Shown piece after piece: positions 33,367 through 42,429 of a DNA stretch of 64,000 nt. The DNA lies in contig JBBQJV010000013.1 in the NCBI GenBank assembly GCA_038326205.1, positions 4,641 to 68,640 of the forward strand, given 5' to 3'. Source of the stretch: UBA7672 sp038326205 (lineage in GTDB: Bacteria; Pseudomonadota; Alphaproteobacteria; Caulobacterales; Hyphomonadaceae). The notes below the pieces were generated by a model. That model was not told the origin of the DNA, made no database searches, and saw only the letters and a list, made by a program, of their open reading frames with translations. How positions within the stretch are numbered: the stretch's first letter is position 1; each line of letters starts with the position of its first letter. The position numbers and the translations under genes were made by a program.

Positions 33367-35295
33367 ATGAACACGCCAACGCCATTGCTGGACCAGATTG
33401 CGAGCCCGGCCGACCTCAAGGGCCGGACGAAGGCTGAGCTGCGCCAGATCGCGGACGAGGTCCGGGCTGAGACGATCAACGCCGTTTCCGTCACGGGCGG
33501 CCACCTTGGCGCTGGGCTGGGCGTCGTGGAACTCACCGTCGCCATTCATGCCGTGTTCGACACGCCGCGCGACAAGCTGGTGTGGGACGTCGGTCACCAG
33601 GCCTACCCGCACAAGATCCTCACCGGCCGTCGCGACCGCATGCGCACGCTGCGCCAGGGCGGAGGCCTGTCCGGTTTCACCAAGCGCGACGAGAGCGAGT
33701 ATGACCCGTTTGGCGCCGCGCACGCCGGCACGTCGGTTTCCGCCGCTGCAGGTTTTGCCGTGGCGCGCGATCTGCTGGACGCCGATAACCGCGTGATCGC
33801 GGTGGTGGGTGACGGCGCGATGAGCGCAGGCATGATCTACGAGGCGATGAACAATGCCGGCGCGATGCATGCCCCGCTGATCGTGATCCTCAACGACAAC
33901 GACATGTCGATCGCTCCGCCGGTCGGCGCCATGAGCCACTATCTTTCGCGCACGGTTTCCTCGAAAGGCTACCGCCAGGTGCGCAACCTCGCCAAGCGCG
34001 TCACGCGCAAGATTGGCCTTGAAGGTCTGGTCAAGAAGGCCGAGCACTCGATCCGCAGTTTCAACATGGGCGGCGATCTGTTCGGCGCTTTGGGTTTCTA
34101 CTATGTCGGGCCGATCGACGGACACGACATGGATGCGCTGGTCGACGTTCTCGAGAACGCACGCGACATGAATAACGGCCCGGTGCTCGTTCATGTGGTG
34201 ACGCAGAAGGGCAAGGGATACGTCCACGCAGAGAGCGCTGCCGACAAGTATCACGGCGTCTCCAAGTTCAACGTCGTTACGGGCGAGCAGGCAAAGGCCA
34301 AGGCCGGACCGCCGTCCTATACGAAAGTGTTCGCGCAGGAACTGGTCCGCACGGCCGAGAAGGACACCCGGGTGGTCGCAATCACTGCGGCGATGCCATC
34401 TGGCACAGGGCTCGACCTATTCGCTCAGAAATTTCCGGAACGCTGCTTCGATGTCGGCATCGCAGAACAGCACGCGGTGACGTTCGCGGCGGGCCTTGCA
34501 GCGGAGGGCATGAAGCCATTCGCTGCGATCTATTCAACTTTCCTGCAGCGCGGCTATGACAGCGTCGTCCACGACGTCGCAATCCAGCGACTTCCGGTTC
34601 GCTTTGCGCTCGATCGCGCCGGCCTCGTTGGCGCCGACGGTCCGACGCATGCGGGATCATTCGACGTGGGCTTTCTCGGCGCGCTGCCGGGCTTTGTGTT
34701 GATGGCGGCGGCTGACGAAGTTGAGCTGCAACGCATGGTAGCGACCGCGCACGCGATCGACGATCGCCCGTCAGCGTTTCGCTATCCGCGCGGTGAGGGC
34801 ATTGGCCTCAAACTGCTGGACGATCCGCAACCGCTGGAGATCGGCAAGGGCCGCGTCGTCAAACAAGGTTCAACCGTAGCGATCCTGTCCTATGGCACGC
34901 GGCTTCAGGAATGCCTGCTCGCAGCGCAGATGCTGGACAAGCAGGGTCTGTCGACGACGGTGGCTGATGCGCGCTTCGCCAAGCCGCTCGACGAAGCGCT
35001 TCTTGCTGATCTGGCCAGAAACCACGAAGTGCTGATCACCATCGAGGAAGGTGCGCGTGGCGGTTTCGGCGCGTTTGTGCTGCATTCGCTTTCCGAACGG
35101 GGTCTGCTCGATCCAACTGCTTCGAGCAGAGGCCTTCGCATCCGCACGTTGACGCTTCCGGATATATTCCAGGACCATGACTCTCCCGAAAAAATGTACG
35201 AGCAGGCCGGCCTTGATGCCCGCTCCATTGCGGCAAGCGCCATCAAGGCGCTCGGTCGCGGCGACGAGCGTGCGCTGAAGCTTATCGCGGGTTAG
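33367..35295 (+). CDS. dxs: 1-deoxy-D-xylulose-5-phosphate synthase
   Basis: A 642-residue thiamine-diphosphate enzyme that condenses pyruvate and glyceraldehyde 3-phosphate, the first step of the MEP isoprenoid pathway. Visible blocks: WDVGHQAYPHKILTGRR, the ThDP motif GDGAMSAGMIYEAMNNA, the catalytic Glu-type block FDVGIAEQHAVTFAAGLA and LDRAGLVGADGPTHAG. Length is normal. With ispA it supplies precursors for ubiquinone and undecaprenyl phosphate. Its stop overlaps a convergent gene by four bases. Confidence 0.96.
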   Translation: MNTPTPLLDQIASPADLKGRTKAELRQIADEVRAETINAVSVTGGHLGAGLGVVELTVAIHAVFDTPRDKLVWDVGHQAYPHKILTGRRDRMRTLRQGGGLSGFTKRDESEYDPFGAAHAGTSVSAAAGFAVARDLLDADNRVIAVVGDGAMSAGMIYEAMNNAGAMHAPLIVILNDNDMSIAPPVGAMSHYLSRTVSSKGYRQVRNLAKRVTRKIGLEGLVKKAEHSIRSFNMGGDLFGALGFYYVGPIDGHDMDALVDVLENARDMNNGPVLVHVVTQKGKGYVHAESAADKYHGVSKFNVVTGEQAKAKAGPPSYTKVFAQELVRTAEKDTRVVAITAAMPSGTGLDLFAQKFPERCFDVGIAEQHAVTFAAGLAAEGMKPFAAIYSTFLQRGYDSVVHDVAIQRLPVRFALDRAGLVGADGPTHAGSFDVGFLGALPGFVLMAAADEVELQRMVATAHAIDDRPSAFRYPRGEGIGLKLLDDPQPLEIGKGRVVKQGSTVAILSYGTRLQECLLAAQMLDKQGLSTTVADARFAKPLDEALLADLARNHEVLITIEEGARGGFGAFVLHSLSERGLLDPTASSRGLRIRTLTLPDIFQDHDSPEKMYEQAGLDARSIAASAIKALGRGDERALKLIAG

Positions 35296-35666
35296 TTGGC
35301 GCTCGGCGCCTGCTTCAGGCGCTTCACCAGTTCCTGCCTTACCTTCCAGGGCTTGAAACTGGCATGCATGCGCGAGAGCCAGTGTGAGTTCACAGCCATG
35401 TATGGCTTACCCAACTCGCGGGCCGAGGGCAGAATTTTTCGCGATAACAAGTCGATGGCGTGCTCGATCTCTTCGCGCGACACAAACACCAGCGAGCGGC
35501 CGCGATGGTCGATGAACCAGGTGGGATAACCTTTTCCGTGAACGGGACGTGGCAGCGGCGGTTCGAAAACGGTGGCCTGCCAATACGGCGCGTCGACGGC
35601 CTTGTGCACCCACGGCGTAAGAGGTGATAGGCCCGGCTTCTCGCGGTACTCCAGACGGATCTGCAT
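35292..35666 (-). CDS. Conserved hypothetical protein, 124 residues
   Basis: A 124-residue soluble, basic protein without signal peptide or membrane helix. It begins with a strand-rich part (QIRLEYREKPGLSPLTPW) and ends in a helical, Trp/Lys-rich segment (MHASFKPWKVRQELVKRL). The codon use resembles the neighbours and the frame is kept between two real genes, which supports coding. I do not recognise the family. It converges on dxs with a four-base overlap. Confidence 0.65.
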   Translation of the reverse strand: MQIRLEYREKPGLSPLTPWVHKAVDAPYWQATVFEPPLPRPVHGKGYPTWFIDHRGRSLVFVSREEIEHAIDLLSRKILPSARELGKPYMAVNSHWLSRMHASFKPWKVRQELVKRLKQAPSAN

Positions 35667-35733
35667 GATGGATGGATCACAATGACGAAGGTATCCGTCA
35701 AGCGTGCTGACAAGCAGTCGAGCAGGTGCGCGT

Positions 35734-36951
35734 TCAGGCCGCTGGACTAGGGGCGACTGTTGCCGTCAATACTTCTCTAGCCTCGGGTAGCTGCGGCTTG
35801 GGTGTTACAAAAGGCTTGGCGTTGCGCTCGAGTGGCGCGCCGATCAGTATCCCGATCGCCTGTAGAGGTGGCGTATGATCACAAATCACCTTGAACATGA
35901 TCAGAAGCGGCAGCGCAATGATACCGCCGACGGGTCCCCACAGCCAGATCCAGAAGCTGACGACGAGGATGATGGCGAGTGGGTTCAGCGTCATCCTGCG
36001 GCCGACGATCGTTGGCGTGACAAGGTTGGCTTCGACAAAGCTAATCGCGATGAAAGCTAGCAGAGGAAAGCTAGCCTGCAAAAGCGTGTCGAATGTGGCG
36101 AGGCTTGCAAGGCCAATTAGCCCCATCATGATGACTGGTCCAAGGAACGGGATGAAATTGCAGAGCATCGCGAGGCCGCCCCACATCAGCGGTTCGGGCA
36201 AACCAAGCTGCCAGCAGGCAAGGCCGGTGGCGACACCGACGACCAGGTTGATCGTGGCGAAGGTCATGATGTAACCCGTAACGCGATAACTTACGTCCCG
36301 AAACACGCGGGCCGCCCTAACGCGTCTCGAAAGCGTTGGCTGAAAGGCGAGAAATTTCAGGCGAAAATCGTCGCGAGTATTCAAGAGGAAAAGCGACAGG
36401 ATGAACACGAAGCCGGTTTGCGCGATCACAGTTTGAGCCGACGCCATGACAAATTCGGCGAGTCCGCGTTCCTGCACCACTACCGTCTGACTTGGCGGCT
36501 TGGTAGGTTGACCAATGTTGAGGTCCTCGACTTGGCTGGAGATGTCAGTCAGCGGTTTAAGCGGCGCCTGCAGTTCCTGGATGTGCCGCGTTGCTCGCTT
36601 GATCAGTTGCGGCGCATCATCAATCCAGCGAGAGGCCGGCTGAGCGATGGCCGAGAAGGCGAGCCATACGACCACGCCCGCCGTCGCAAGCGCCATAAAC
36701 GCTGCGAGCGGCCGTGGAATCCATAACCGTTCTATGAGGCCACACAGCGGCGCTAGTAGCACGCTGAACACGAGCGCGGCGGCTATCGGAAGCAGGTAGT
36801 CCTTGGCTGCCCAAAACGCGAGGCAAATCGCCAAACCTACAAGGATGGCGAGGCTCACTGCGGCAACCAGTTGCGGATGCCGCTCCACGACCAGGAACGG
36901 CGCCCTTGGAGCGATCCCCGTTATGTTGGATGCACGTTTGCGACGTTTCAT
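35734..36951 (-). CDS. AI-2E/PerM family membrane transporter
   Basis: A 405-residue protein with about eight membrane helices: one pair near 28-70 (KDYLLPIAAALVFSVLLAPL), a soluble stretch about 100-170, then the conserved C-terminal set including ATINLVVGVATGLACW, CNFIPFLGPVIMM and the signature WGPVGGIIALPLLIMFKVIC. This is the AI-2E exporter/PerM superfamily; actual substrates are rarely known, autoinducer-2 and Na+ are among those proposed. The Arg/Lys start MKRRKRA is a normal inside-positive N-terminus. Confidence 0.88.
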   Translation of the reverse strand: MKRRKRASNITGIAPRAPFLVVERHPQLVAAVSLAILVGLAICLAFWAAKDYLLPIAAALVFSVLLAPLCGLIERLWIPRPLAAFMALATAGVVVWLAFSAIAQPASRWIDDAPQLIKRATRHIQELQAPLKPLTDISSQVEDLNIGQPTKPPSQTVVVQERGLAEFVMASAQTVIAQTGFVFILSLFLLNTRDDFRLKFLAFQPTLSRRVRAARVFRDVSYRVTGYIMTFATINLVVGVATGLACWQLGLPEPLMWGGLAMLCNFIPFLGPVIMMGLIGLASLATFDTLLQASFPLLAFIAISFVEANLVTPTIVGRRMTLNPLAIILVVSFWIWLWGPVGGIIALPLLIMFKVICDHTPPLQAIGILIGAPLERNAKPFVTPKPQLPEAREVLTATVAPSPAA

Positions 36952-37142
36952 TTGTGGGTCTAACCAGGTCCAACAATCCTAACGGTGGCACGGGCATAAG
37001 GTTCCGACCTGCGCCATCTCGGATGGCGTCAAAGGAAGAGCGCATTCCTGCCGGATCGGGTCTATATGTCTGTTCACCGGGCGTTCAGGCGGTCCGCATC
37101 AGCCTGTGCAGCCCGGAAGAGGGCCCGGAAGAGGGAATGCCC

Positions 37143-37571
37143 ATGGTCAAAAATTCGAGTTTCATTATCGCAGCGTTCCTGGCGACATTGTCCGCCGGCT
37201 GCTCAACCCCTGCCGCCAAAACACCTGCCGAGCTGGCCGAGGCTGCCAAGCCTGATCCGCGACAGGGTGAGGAAGTTCGCAACATTTGCTTTACCCAGCA
37301 AATTCGTAGCTGGCGCGCGCTCGACAACCGATCGGTCATTGTAGAATCCGGCGTGCGCGATGAATACAAGCTTGATCTAATTGGCGCCTGCCAGCCGAAC
37401 GACGCCTTCACCTCCATCGGCCTTGTTTCGCGCGTTGGCGGGGGCTCGTGCCTCGAGTCCGGCGACAGGCTGGTCACAGACGCGCGCTATAGCATGGGAT
37501 CTTGCTCAATCCGCAGGATCTACAAGTGGAACAAGGACGCCGCCAAACCAGAGGCGTCCAGCGCCAGCTGA
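37143..37571 (+). CDS. Small DUF6491-like lipoprotein
   Basis: A 142-residue protein with a lipoprotein signal (LSAGC, Cys about 20) and a mature domain with CFTQQIRSWRALDNRSVIVE, matching from memory the DUF6491 group of small alphaproteobacterial lipoproteins. Three more cysteines in the mature part could form disulfides. The ATG at 37143 is used; an ATG two codons earlier (37137) is the alternative, both after GAGGG. A terminator follows 21 bases later. Function unknown. Confidence 0.75.
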   Translation: MVKNSSFIIAAFLATLSAGCSTPAAKTPAELAEAAKPDPRQGEEVRNICFTQQIRSWRALDNRSVIVESGVRDEYKLDLIGACQPNDAFTSIGLVSRVGGGSCLESGDRLVTDARYSMGSCSIRRIYKWNKDAAKPEASSAS

Positions 37572-37591
37572 TCCCGGCGCAACAACAAGAT

Positions 37592-37628
37592 GAAGCCCGG
37601 AAAGCATTGCTTCCCGGGCTTCTTTGTT
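37592..37628 (+). terminator. Rho-independent terminator after the DUF6491-like gene
   Basis: Stem GAAGCCCGG (37592-37600) pairs with CCGGGCTTC (37614-37622), 13-base loop, followed by TTTGTT. Confidence 0.8.
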
Positions 37629-37710
37629 GGGCCAGGCGAGCTGCACGTCCGCCCGGCCCGCCGGATCGCGGGTCTAAGTTGGACCCAAGGACCGCGAGCC
37701 GGTGACCGAT

Positions 37711-38073
37711 CTACTGCCAGTAACGCGGGGCCTTGTAGTAATCGTACACACTGTCCCGCATCTGAGTGTCATCGAACGTCAGCTGGTCGATCGCGTCAGA
37801 CGGCGCAGCCTGCAGCTGCTCCTTGGTGACGTTCACGACGTAGCCTTCCTTCTGCTTCTCATAGTCGAGCGTTGACCAAGGAAGTGGATGGAACTTCTCG
37901 TTCATCCCGAGAAAGCCGCCAAAACCGACGACGGCAAAAAGGATATTATTAGAGGTCTTGTCGAGAACGACGTCTTCGACCTTGCCGATCTTCTCGCCGG
38001 TCATGTTGAAAACGCTGGATCCGATAACCTTGGAGGCGCGAATTGCGCTGGTGTGACCGCTGGGTGTGTGCAT
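37711..38073 (-). CDS. PRC-barrel domain protein
   Basis: A 120-residue soluble protein. The PRC-barrel core is about residues 12-85: ASKVIGSSVFNMTGEKIGKV, then EDVVLDK and FAVVGFGGFLG. GGAAGGA lies 8 bases before the ATG at 38073; the frame upstream of it is not protein-like. PRC-barrel proteins of this size are common in alphaproteobacteria, often stress-linked, with unclear function. A glycosyltransferase gene is divergent 184 bases away. Confidence 0.82.
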   Translation of the reverse strand: MHTPSGHTSAIRASKVIGSSVFNMTGEKIGKVEDVVLDKTSNNILFAVVGFGGFLGMNEKFHPLPWSTLDYEKQKEGYVVNVTKEQLQAAPSDAIDQLTFDDTQMRDSVYDYYKAPRYWQ

Positions 38074-38257
38074 TGAAAATCCTTCCGTGCTGGGGTGCCC
38101 ATGACAAACGTCGGAACCTGCCAGCGGTTGCGAGAAAACCTCAACAGAGCCGGCGACCTTCGCGCGCGCTCCGCGTGCACAGATAATTGCGCCGACGCCA
38201 TCGACGATATGGTGAATAGGGTTTGCAGGATGGCGCATGGTTTGCAGACTCGTACCT

Positions 38258-39184
38258 ATGGCCGATGAGACCGCCATTCCCGGAGATCTTCGCGAGGTGG
38301 ACGTCTGCGTCTGCACTTTTCGCAGGCCTGCGGTTGCGCGGCTGCTCGCTTCCCTGGCGAAACAGGAATTGGGCGGATCGTTCCGTATCCGTGTGATTGT
38401 CGCAGATAACGACGATACCCCCTCGGCACGCGAAACTGTAGAAACCGCTTTTGTTGCCGAAGGACTGGATGGCGTTTACCTCCATGCTCCGGCCCGAAAC
38501 ATTTCCGTCGCCCGCAATGCCTGCCTGCAGGCGGGGAGAGCTCCCCTGGTTGCCTTCATCGACGATGACGAGATCGCAAGGCCGGGCTGGCTGATAGGGC
38601 TTGTCACGGCGATGGATGCCGCAAAGACCGATGTCGTCTTTGGAAAGGTAAACGCTGCCTACGCGCCCGATGCGCCGCGCTGGATGCCTGCGGCGGACCT
38701 TCACTCCACACCTGCGCCGTTCCGCAATGGCGCAATCGACGGGGGCTATACCTGCAACGTCTTGATGCGGCGCAGGGCCATCGGCGCACTGCGTTTCGAT
38801 CCGACCTTCGGGCGCAGTGGGGGAGAAGACACTACTTTCTTCGCAGCCATGCGCGGCATGGGCGCTTCGATGAGTTACTCCGCTGATGCCGTGGTCGACG
38901 AGCCGGTGACGAAGTCGCGCTCCAGCCTGGCATGGCTGACCCAGCGGGCTTATCGCTCTGGGCAAACCTATGGGTTGCTGAGGCTGGGCAAGGGCGAGAG
39001 CCGCGCAAGACTTGCTGCCGTGTCGCTTGCCAAGGTGATGTGGTGCTTGATCGTCTCCAGCCTCACCCTCTGGTCGCCCGCCCGCTGGCGCAAATCGGCG
39101 GTGCGGGGATGGTTGCATATGGGGGTGCTGGGGGCGGTTGTGGGGGGGAGGTCGATTGAGCTTTATGGGGCCGCCGATGGGTGA
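38258..39184 (+). CDS. Family-2 glycosyltransferase
   Basis: A 308-residue GT-A fold transferase: VDVCVCTFRRPAVARLLASL at the start, the DDD metal motif in VAFIDDDEIARPGWL (about 105-119), and GRSGGEDTTFF as the ED-type acceptor motif. A C-terminal hydrophobic stretch may touch the membrane. It begins the surface-polysaccharide locus and overlaps the next gene (ATGGGTGA). It probably adds a sugar to the lipid-linked repeat unit; donor unknown. Confidence 0.86.
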   Translation: MADETAIPGDLREVDVCVCTFRRPAVARLLASLAKQELGGSFRIRVIVADNDDTPSARETVETAFVAEGLDGVYLHAPARNISVARNACLQAGRAPLVAFIDDDEIARPGWLIGLVTAMDAAKTDVVFGKVNAAYAPDAPRWMPAADLHSTPAPFRNGAIDGGYTCNVLMRRRAIGALRFDPTFGRSGGEDTTFFAAMRGMGASMSYSADAVVDEPVTKSRSSLAWLTQRAYRSGQTYGLLRLGKGESRARLAAVSLAKVMWCLIVSSLTLWSPARWRKSAVRGWLHMGVLGAVVGGRSIELYGAADG

Positions 39185-39860
39185 CGAAAAACCCCCTGTG
39201 GACAGACGCTTGTTCCACGTTGCCGGATGGTTCTGTCTGATGGCGCTTGGCGTTGCGGCCATCGTGCCGATGCTGGGATTTGCCTGGCAGAATGTCGCGA
39301 CTTGGACCCTGGTTAATTCGGCGCCGAAAGAAACGCGCGCGGCCTTGCTGGCGGACTGGTCCGGCTCAAACTCGCCCGACTATCTCGAAGCGGTCGCAGA
39401 GCTCAGTTTGCAGCAGACGACGGCTGACGAGGCGTCCGCTTTTGTCGCCGCGCGCCGTGCGACACAGCTCGATCCTTCCCGCGCCTTCGCATGGGCGATG
39501 CTCGCCTATCTCGAAACGCGGCAGATGCGCGGCAATGTAAATGACGTGGCGCTGGATGCGCTGACGAAATCCATGGATGCCTGCCCGTTGTGCAACAGCG
39601 ACTTGATCCGCTGGCGGTTCAACTATGTCCTCACCAACTGGGCCGACATCCCGGAACCGATCCGGAGCCGGGCTTTCGAGCATGCCGACCTCTTGCGCTG
39701 GGTCGGAACGAATGCTGAGTTTCTCGCCGAAATGCGCTACAAGGCGGGTCTCAACGGGATCCCGTTCGACGCCTATCGCTCCAAGGTGAAGACGCCGGCC
39801 CGTACCTGGGATATCGCTCCCAGCGCCGGACTTAGCAGCACCCGCCAGTCGCCAGGCTGA
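39177..39860 (+). CDS. Membrane-anchored TPR-like protein of the polysaccharide locus
   Basis: A 227-residue protein with one N-terminal helix (about 20-38) and a helical, TPR-like soluble part (AFVAARRATQLDPSRAFAWA and the following residues). It starts inside the end of the preceding glycosyltransferase, so the two are translationally coupled. Two Cys in DACPLCN are close together. No known family recognised; an assembly or scaffold role in polysaccharide export is inferred from position only. Confidence 0.7.
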   Translation: MGDEKPPVDRRLFHVAGWFCLMALGVAAIVPMLGFAWQNVATWTLVNSAPKETRAALLADWSGSNSPDYLEAVAELSLQQTTADEASAFVAARRATQLDPSRAFAWAMLAYLETRQMRGNVNDVALDALTKSMDACPLCNSDLIRWRFNYVLTNWADIPEPIRSRAFEHADLLRWVGTNAEFLAEMRYKAGLNGIPFDAYRSKVKTPARTWDIAPSAGLSSTRQSPG

Positions 39861-39889
39861 GCCGGTTGGCTGGAGATACGCGAAACGCA

Positions 39890-40915
39890 ATGGGCGACAC
39901 AGAATCCCTCGATGAGAAGAATGCCAACGCAGGCAAGATTGCTGGCGATGCGCTTATCGTCGTCATTCCGGTGCTCAACGAGGCTCAGCACATCGAGGCT
40001 TGCGTGCGGTCGCTGATGACGGGCGACGAGCGCTTGCAGACGGTCGATATGGTGGTGGTCGACGGCGGAAGCCGGGATCGTACGCGCGGGATCGTCGAGG
40101 GCATGCGTGCGGAGTTTCCGAACCTGCGCCTGCTCGACAATCCAAGGCGGTTGCAATCTGCCGCGGTTAACCTTGCGGCGCGCGATGCGGGCAAGGGACG
40201 CAGCATACTGGTGCGCTGCGATGCCCATGCGATCTATCCCGAAAACTATCTGATGCGCGTCGCGGATTCGCTCATTCGTCACGGTGCGGTCTCGCTGGTT
40301 GTGCCAATGGATGCCGTCGGCACGAGCTGCTTCCAGCGCGCCAATGCGTGGATTGTCGACACGCCTCTTGGCTCTGGCGGCTCCGCCCACAGGGGCGGAC
40401 GCAAGTCAGGTGAAGTCGATCACGGGCACCATGCCGGCTTCGATCTGAAGACGTTTTTTGCCATTGGCGGCTATGACGAGACGTTTTCGCACAATGAAGA
40501 TGCGGAGTACGACACGCGGTTGCGGCAGTCCGGTGGGCGGATCTTCATGGATGCCGAAATCCGGCTGAGCTACCTGCCGCGCGCGACGGTTGGGGGTCTG
40601 GCGCGGCAGTATTTCAACTACGGCAAGGGCCGCGCGCGCACGCTGATGAAGCACGGCGAGCTGCCGAAGCTGCGTCAGCTGATCCCCCCGGCGACGCTCG
40701 TGGCGTGCGTCGCGGGGCTGGCGACGGCGCCGTTCAGTCTGTGGGGCTTTGTTCTGCCCGGCGGCTATCTGGCGGCCCTTGTGGCGTCGTCACTTATGGT
40801 GGCGGTCAAGCAGAAATCGGCGTGTGGCCTGCTGGCAGGGTTGGCGTCGTCGACCATGCACATGAGCTGGTCGCTCGGCCTGTTCCGGCAGTTCCTGAAG
40901 GGGCAGAGCAGCTAG
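39890..40915 (+). CDS. Family-2 glycosyltransferase, ExoA-like
   Basis: A 341-residue transferase: VVIPVLNEAQHIEACVRSL, the VVVDGGSRDRT metal region, RCDAHAIYPENYL and the HNEDAEYDTRLRQSGGRIF acceptor motif (ED), followed by C-terminal membrane helices. This layout fits ExoA of succinoglycan synthesis, which adds a sugar to the undecaprenyl-linked unit on the inner face. ATG at 39890 is used; the frame also opens from a TTG at 39866. It follows the TPR-like gene by 29 bases. Confidence 0.86.
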   Translation: MGDTESLDEKNANAGKIAGDALIVVIPVLNEAQHIEACVRSLMTGDERLQTVDMVVVDGGSRDRTRGIVEGMRAEFPNLRLLDNPRRLQSAAVNLAARDAGKGRSILVRCDAHAIYPENYLMRVADSLIRHGAVSLVVPMDAVGTSCFQRANAWIVDTPLGSGGSAHRGGRKSGEVDHGHHAGFDLKTFFAIGGYDETFSHNEDAEYDTRLRQSGGRIFMDAEIRLSYLPRATVGGLARQYFNYGKGRARTLMKHGELPKLRQLIPPATLVACVAGLATAPFSLWGFVLPGGYLAALVASSLMVAVKQKSACGLLAGLASSTMHMSWSLGLFRQFLKGQSS

Positions 40916-41034
40916 AGCGCGGTAAGCTTCGGTGGAAGCGGCTGCGCGGCGGCATAGGCTCTAGATTCCTTGTTACCTGTCGGGTTCACGTCTTCGGTGA
41001 AACGCCGTAGGCGATTCCACTTCTGCCGATCCGG

Positions 41035-42393
41035 CTAGGCTGGCTTTGCTTTGGGTTCTTCGCGATCCTTGATTTCCTGATCCCGCGCGAGGCCGCAGGC
41101 GATGCCAAGCAGCAGAGCGTAAAGCCATGTAAGCGACGGCATGTTGAGCGACGAGTCGGTGACGCCGTGCAGCAGCAGAAGACCGCTGGTCGCGAAAGAC
41201 ATACGCGTGAATGTTCGCGGGGCGCGACGCGAGGCTAGCGTTGTCATGATCCGAAAGTGGACCGCCGCGAGTGCAACAAGCAGCAGGGCGAGACCGACGA
41301 AGCCAGTCTCGACAACCCAGGACACGAAGACGTTGTGGGGCCCGCCAGGGGCGAGCGTGGCCTTGGCGTTGTCTAGCGTCTGCACCGTTGCGCCAGCGAT
41401 GCCAACAGAGCCCAGGCCATGGCCGGTCAGCGGCTTCTGTAGCCACAGCGAGGAATATGCATCGAAGCGCTGCAGGTTGGGCAAGGCATCGCCAAGACCG
41501 ATTCCGGGGGGCACCGTCTCATCGCGCAGCCAGCCGTCCGTTACACCCCAGATCACAAGAACGCAGGCGAGTATGGGCGTAGCAATCACGGCAATACGGC
41601 CAGTAAGGCCGCGATGCGGGCGGGACATGATCGACAGCGTATCCCACCAGACATAGGCGAGCATGATGCCCAGCGCCATCAGGATACCGGGAAGGGATTT
41701 TGCCATCAACAGGCACGCAACCGCCAATCCAAGCAGCAGGAAGCCGCCGAGAGCGTCGCGTAGCAGGCGGTCCACCATGCGCAGTCCCAACAGCGCGTCG
41801 GCGTCGACCTGCTTCAGCACATGCAGGATGCGGCCAAGGCCGAGTATGGCGAGCAGGCCGAACACGACTGACGCGTTGGCTGGTGTCTCGAAGGCGTCAG
41901 CGATAAGGCGGTTCCCGGCGGCGCCGGCGCCGGCGCTACCAATAAACATCCACGCGCAATACGCAGCGGAACTCCATACGAGCGTGCTCCAGCCAGCAGA
42001 AAGGGCGGTGCGGCGGCCAGCTGCGAGGTAACCGATGGTCCACATGCCGCCAGCCGCAAACAGCACGGCGAGTGGCGCACTGGCGCGGCTGAGCGGTCCG
42101 ACGAGGCCCGAGGTGGCAGCGATTGCGATGACGGCAGCGCCGATCAGCATGCCTGGCGTCATGCTCCGTGGGCCCGCAACGGCCAACGATGCGATGGCGA
42201 TCACGGTGATGCCGACTGAAAGCATCAGCGCCGCGATAGGTTGCACGGCGCCGAAGGCCAGGTTGGCGAGGGCGATGGCGAGGGCTGCCGCGATTGCGGG
42301 CAGCACGTCGCGCAGGCGCGCGCGCGGCTGATCAGGCAACGTGCGGCGTCGCTTGTCCCATCCCATGGCCGCCTGAGCGGGGATATCGTTCAT
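41035..42393 (-). CDS. O-antigen ligase/Wzy-like polymerase
   Basis: A 452-residue protein with about 12 membrane helices and a large periplasmic loop. The Wzy_C signature is visible: LTGHGLGSVGIAG (about 330-342), then GGPHNVFVSWVVETG. It is likely to polymerise or ligate lipid-linked repeat units in the periplasm. It is on the minus strand, convergent with the ExoA-like gene and after the next glycosyltransferase by 36 bases, so those two minus-strand genes form a separate transcript. Confidence 0.85.
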   Translation of the reverse strand: MNDIPAQAAMGWDKRRRTLPDQPRARLRDVLPAIAAALAIALANLAFGAVQPIAALMLSVGITVIAIASLAVAGPRSMTPGMLIGAAVIAIAATSGLVGPLSRASAPLAVLFAAGGMWTIGYLAAGRRTALSAGWSTLVWSSAAYCAWMFIGSAGAGAAGNRLIADAFETPANASVVFGLLAILGLGRILHVLKQVDADALLGLRMVDRLLRDALGGFLLLGLAVACLLMAKSLPGILMALGIMLAYVWWDTLSIMSRPHRGLTGRIAVIATPILACVLVIWGVTDGWLRDETVPPGIGLGDALPNLQRFDAYSSLWLQKPLTGHGLGSVGIAGATVQTLDNAKATLAPGGPHNVFVSWVVETGFVGLALLLVALAAVHFRIMTTLASRRAPRTFTRMSFATSGLLLLHGVTDSSLNMPSLTWLYALLLGIACGLARDQEIKDREEPKAKPA

Positions 42394-42429
42394 GCTGTCC
42401 GTCTCGTGTTTGCGCGCTGTGTTGACTGG